From: Indolivaga capnocytophagoides DSM 22835
GTDB lineage: Bacteria; Bacteroidota; Bacteroidia; Bacteroidales; Dysgonomonadaceae
DNA length: 64,000 bases
Assembly: GCF_000426485.1 (NCBI RefSeq)
Contig: NZ_KE384529.1
Span: forward strand, 508,247-572,246
Direction of reading: 5' to 3'
Shown: positions 62,512 through 64,000 of the stretch, piece after piece
How positions within the stretch are numbered: position 1 is the stretch's first letter
Layout of the letters: each line of letters begins with the position of its first letter
Made by a program: the position numbers and the translations under genes
The notes under the pieces: generated by a model
The model's database searches: none
What the model was told of the DNA's origin: nothing
Seen by the model: the letters and a program-made list of their open reading frames with translations, nothing else

Positions 62512-63153
62512 TTAAAACCTGTATCCAACAGTAAGAGAAGCACTTCTGTTACGGTAACTAGCTTGTCCTCGGCTTATATCAGCAAGTCCCAATTCATATT
62601 TAAGACCTACGAATATTTGACTAAACTCAGCTCCGACTCCGCCTCCCAAGCCAAAATCAAATCTCTTAAGACCATCATCACCAAAAGTATCTTCCTTCAA
62701 GGTTCCGGTATAAACAGCATCTCCTCCAATGGTAGGATTCTTCCACTTTGTTTTACCTCCAATACCATAAGCCATGTACGGTCCTGCATTGAATACAATC
62801 TTCATATCGGGCGTTACTTCCAACTTATAAGCCGCGTAAATAGGCAATTGAAGATACATTTGATTGAAAGTCACAGATTCATCATGAGACGAAACTTTCT
62901 CTTCATATTTAGAGCCCTTTGTTGTGAATGATAAACCCGATTGCAAAAAGAAATCAGGAGCAAATTCATATTCAGCAACCACTCCAATCTGAAAACCTAC
63001 TTTTGCTTTTTTATCAACTCCGCTATCATCTAATGATGAATTGGATAGGTTCACCCCTGCATCGATTCCAAATTTGACAGGAGATTGAGCAAATAATGAT
63101 GTTGAACTGAATGCAATTAGTGCAACAAGTGTTAGTTTGTAAATTCTTTTCAT
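62512..63153 (-). CDS. Outer-membrane beta-barrel protein (porin family, PorT-like)
   Basis: This 213-residue protein has a signal peptide (MKRIYKLTLVALIAFSSTSLFAQ) and the eight-strand plan of the Bacteroidetes OMP_b-brl family: VKFGIDAGVNLSNSS, FQIGVVAEYEFAPDFFLQSGLSFTTKGSKYEE, LQLPIYAAYKLEV, FNAGPYMAYGIGGK, FDFGLGGGVGAEF, FVGLKYELGLADIS, and an aromatic C-terminal strand SASLTVGYRF. The start at 63153 precedes the signal peptide. The function is unknown. Confidence 0.9.
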   Translation of the reverse strand: MKRIYKLTLVALIAFSSTSLFAQSPVKFGIDAGVNLSNSSLDDSGVDKKAKVGFQIGVVAEYEFAPDFFLQSGLSFTTKGSKYEEKVSSHDESVTFNQMYLQLPIYAAYKLEVTPDMKIVFNAGPYMAYGIGGKTKWKNPTIGGDAVYTGTLKEDTFGDDGLKRFDFGLGGGVGAEFSQIFVGLKYELGLADISRGQASYRNRSASLTVGYRF

Positions 63154-63301
63154 AAGTAAAGTTTTTTTAGTGTATATAAATGCATGTGCAATGTAGAAAA
63201 TTTTATGATTAAACAAACTTTTTGACATCAGTATTTTATGGCTGATTCATTTTAATTTATCAAGAAGAATATCTAATCGGATTTTTTTATAAATCTTTTC
63301 T

Positions 63302-63769
63302 TTACCACATAAATATAACATGAACGATTTCCTGTTCCGGCTTTATCTGTGTATTAAAATCGGAGTAAGTAAGATAAAATGTGATCTCTTTTACCTGAAA
63401 ATCAAAATCATACGTTTGAGTCCAAAGAAATTCACCCTGACTATCAACACCTCCACGATGTGAAACATAAGGCAAGCTATTTTTTACTCCGGGCTCAGTT
63501 TCGATATAAGCCAGCACAGTTCCACTTTCATATATAAACTTAGTAAGTTCAGAAATGGGAATACTAGCATAATAAAACGAGTTAAGCTCTCCTTGTTTAC
63601 CTGAAAGCTTCCAATCAGAGGCTTTAATAGTATATGAGCGGGTAAACCAACTTGTGCCATTTTCGCCGGGCTCGCCCTGAGGACCTTCTGGCCCCATTGG
63701 ACCTGTCGGACCTTCACATGATGTAACCAAAAACAGGACAGTAATAATTGATAGTAACAATTTTTTCAT
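63302..63769 (-). CDS. Lipoprotein with a short collagen-like segment
   Basis: This 155-residue lipoprotein (LVTSC, Cys18) has a Gly-x-y run, GPTGPMGPEGPQGEPGENG, at residues 20-38, directly after the lipid site. A beta-rich domain follows (WFTRSYTIKASDWKLSG, FYYASIPISELTKFIYESGTVLAYIE, QTYDFDFQVKEITFYLTYSDFNTQIKPEQEIVHVIFMW). The Gly-x-y part may act as a trimeric stalk. Relatives are common in Bacteroidetes and have no known role. Confidence 0.78.
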   Translation of the reverse strand: MKKLLLSIITVLFLVTSCEGPTGPMGPEGPQGEPGENGTSWFTRSYTIKASDWKLSGKQGELNSFYYASIPISELTKFIYESGTVLAYIETEPGVKNSLPYVSHRGGVDSQGEFLWTQTYDFDFQVKEITFYLTYSDFNTQIKPEQEIVHVIFMW

Positions 63770-63796
63770 GATCTTAATATTTTAGTTAGTAATATA

Positions 63797-64000
63797 TTAT
63801 CGTCTTATACGTCCACTTGACTGTCTATCTGAACTTCCGCTGCTCTGAGTACTCTGGCGTTCTCGAGTACTTCTTTCTTCTGCTTGACGACGTTCTCGAA
63901 CCTGTGTTTCCTGACGTTCTCGTTCCCGACGTTCTTCTGCTTGGCGGCGTTCACGTTCCTGTGTCTCCTGACGCTCTCGTTCCCGACGTTCTTCTGCTTG
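63797..64000 (-). CDS. 3' end of a gene with a Glu/Arg/Gln tandem-repeat tail
   Basis: The last 67 residues of a gene that enters from the right edge are visible. Two full and one partial 19-residue units (QAEERRERERQETQERERR form) precede a Ser-rich end SSGSSDRQSSGRIRR and a TAA at 63797. The units are encoded by near-identical 57-bp repeats. The composition predicts a long charged helix. The rest of the protein is outside the window, so no function is given. Confidence 0.8.
   Translation of the reverse strand, partial: QAEERRERERQETQERERRQAEERRERERQETQVRERRQAEERSTRERQSTQSSGSSDRQSSGRIRR

Overview
The window looks like chromosome from a Bacteroidales bacterium, most like Dysgonomonas or a close relative. 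The grounds are a SusC/SusD glycan-uptake locus, a Bacteroides-type UpxY antiterminator, a DUF4831 family protein, the gene group hpt-adk-obgE-pgeF, AT-rich intergenic DNA without Shine-Dalgarno sequences, and many promoters with the Bacteroidetes -7 motif TAnnTTTG. I see no insertion sequence, prophage, CRISPR array or rRNA gene. The genus is inferred from overall resemblance; no database was searched.

Layout. 1-496: first part of a minus-strand GH29 fucosidase-like lipoprotein cut by the window edge. 0.5-7.4 kb: minus-strand housekeeping genes (5-formyl-THF cyclo-ligase, S41 protease, dCMP deaminase, a beta-helix lipoprotein, a FrnE-like DsbA protein coupled to PepD). 7.8-9.7 kb: an OmpH/Skp-like chaperone and an orphan sensor kinase, convergent on a shared terminator. 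9.7-13.4 kb: a long non-coding leader holding a 49-bp AG microsatellite and a strong hairpin, then three paralogous secreted proteins with the VGINTxxP...GIGTxxP...LHI pattern; this is a likely phase-variable surface module. 13.4-20.8 kb: class I fumarase, a Gfo/Idh/MocA oxidoreductase, a hypothetical exported protein, pgeF, obgE, adk and hpt. 21-28.2 kb: a plus-strand run with an MscS channel, DUF4831, CYTH, an unrecognised two-helix membrane protein, an aldose epimerase-like protein, a methyltransferase and VanW. 28.3-32.3 kb: a priming sugar-phosphate transferase, a long structured leader, a UpxY antiterminator and an AraC-like regulator.

33-46.8 kb is a complete polysaccharide utilization locus on the minus strand: a membrane-bound TPR/HTH regulator, SusC, SusD, a SusE-position surface glycan-binding lipoprotein, two GH30 lipoproteins and a GH3 enzyme. 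The gene content matches the beta-1,6-glucan (pustulan) locus BT3309-BT3314 of Bacteroides thetaiotaomicron, so I predict growth on fungal or yeast beta-1,6-glucan. SusC/SusD would bind and import oligosaccharides, the GH30 enzymes would cut the backbone, and the GH3 would release glucose.

47-64 kb: a TPR membrane protein with ribH, a LOG-family hydrolase, a 31-residue membrane microprotein too short for ordinary ORF calling, three tRNA genes (Pro, Gly, Tyr), a MATE transporter, the queuosine genes queC and queF, a secreted choloylglycine-hydrolase-like enzyme, SppA, a small-membrane-protein/DUF2975/XRE cluster, an outer-membrane beta-barrel protein, a lipoprotein with a short collagen-like run, and the 3' end of a gene with 57-bp tandem repeats. 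Between the choloylglycine hydrolase homologue and SppA lies a cluster of eight TGTYRATAA 9-mers on one strand that resembles a set of variant DnaA boxes.

The most striking feature is a family of about two dozen short interspersed elements. Each has a palindromic head, AAGGTCTCAGACCT, followed by TTTATT. Many copies end about 90 bp later in a tail like ATCATTAAATACTTnCTGTTACTTAA. The heads sit 13-17 nt before start codons or directly against stop codons, some form head-to-head inverted pairs, and most face one way along the chromosome whatever the gene direction. I know of no described family to assign them to.
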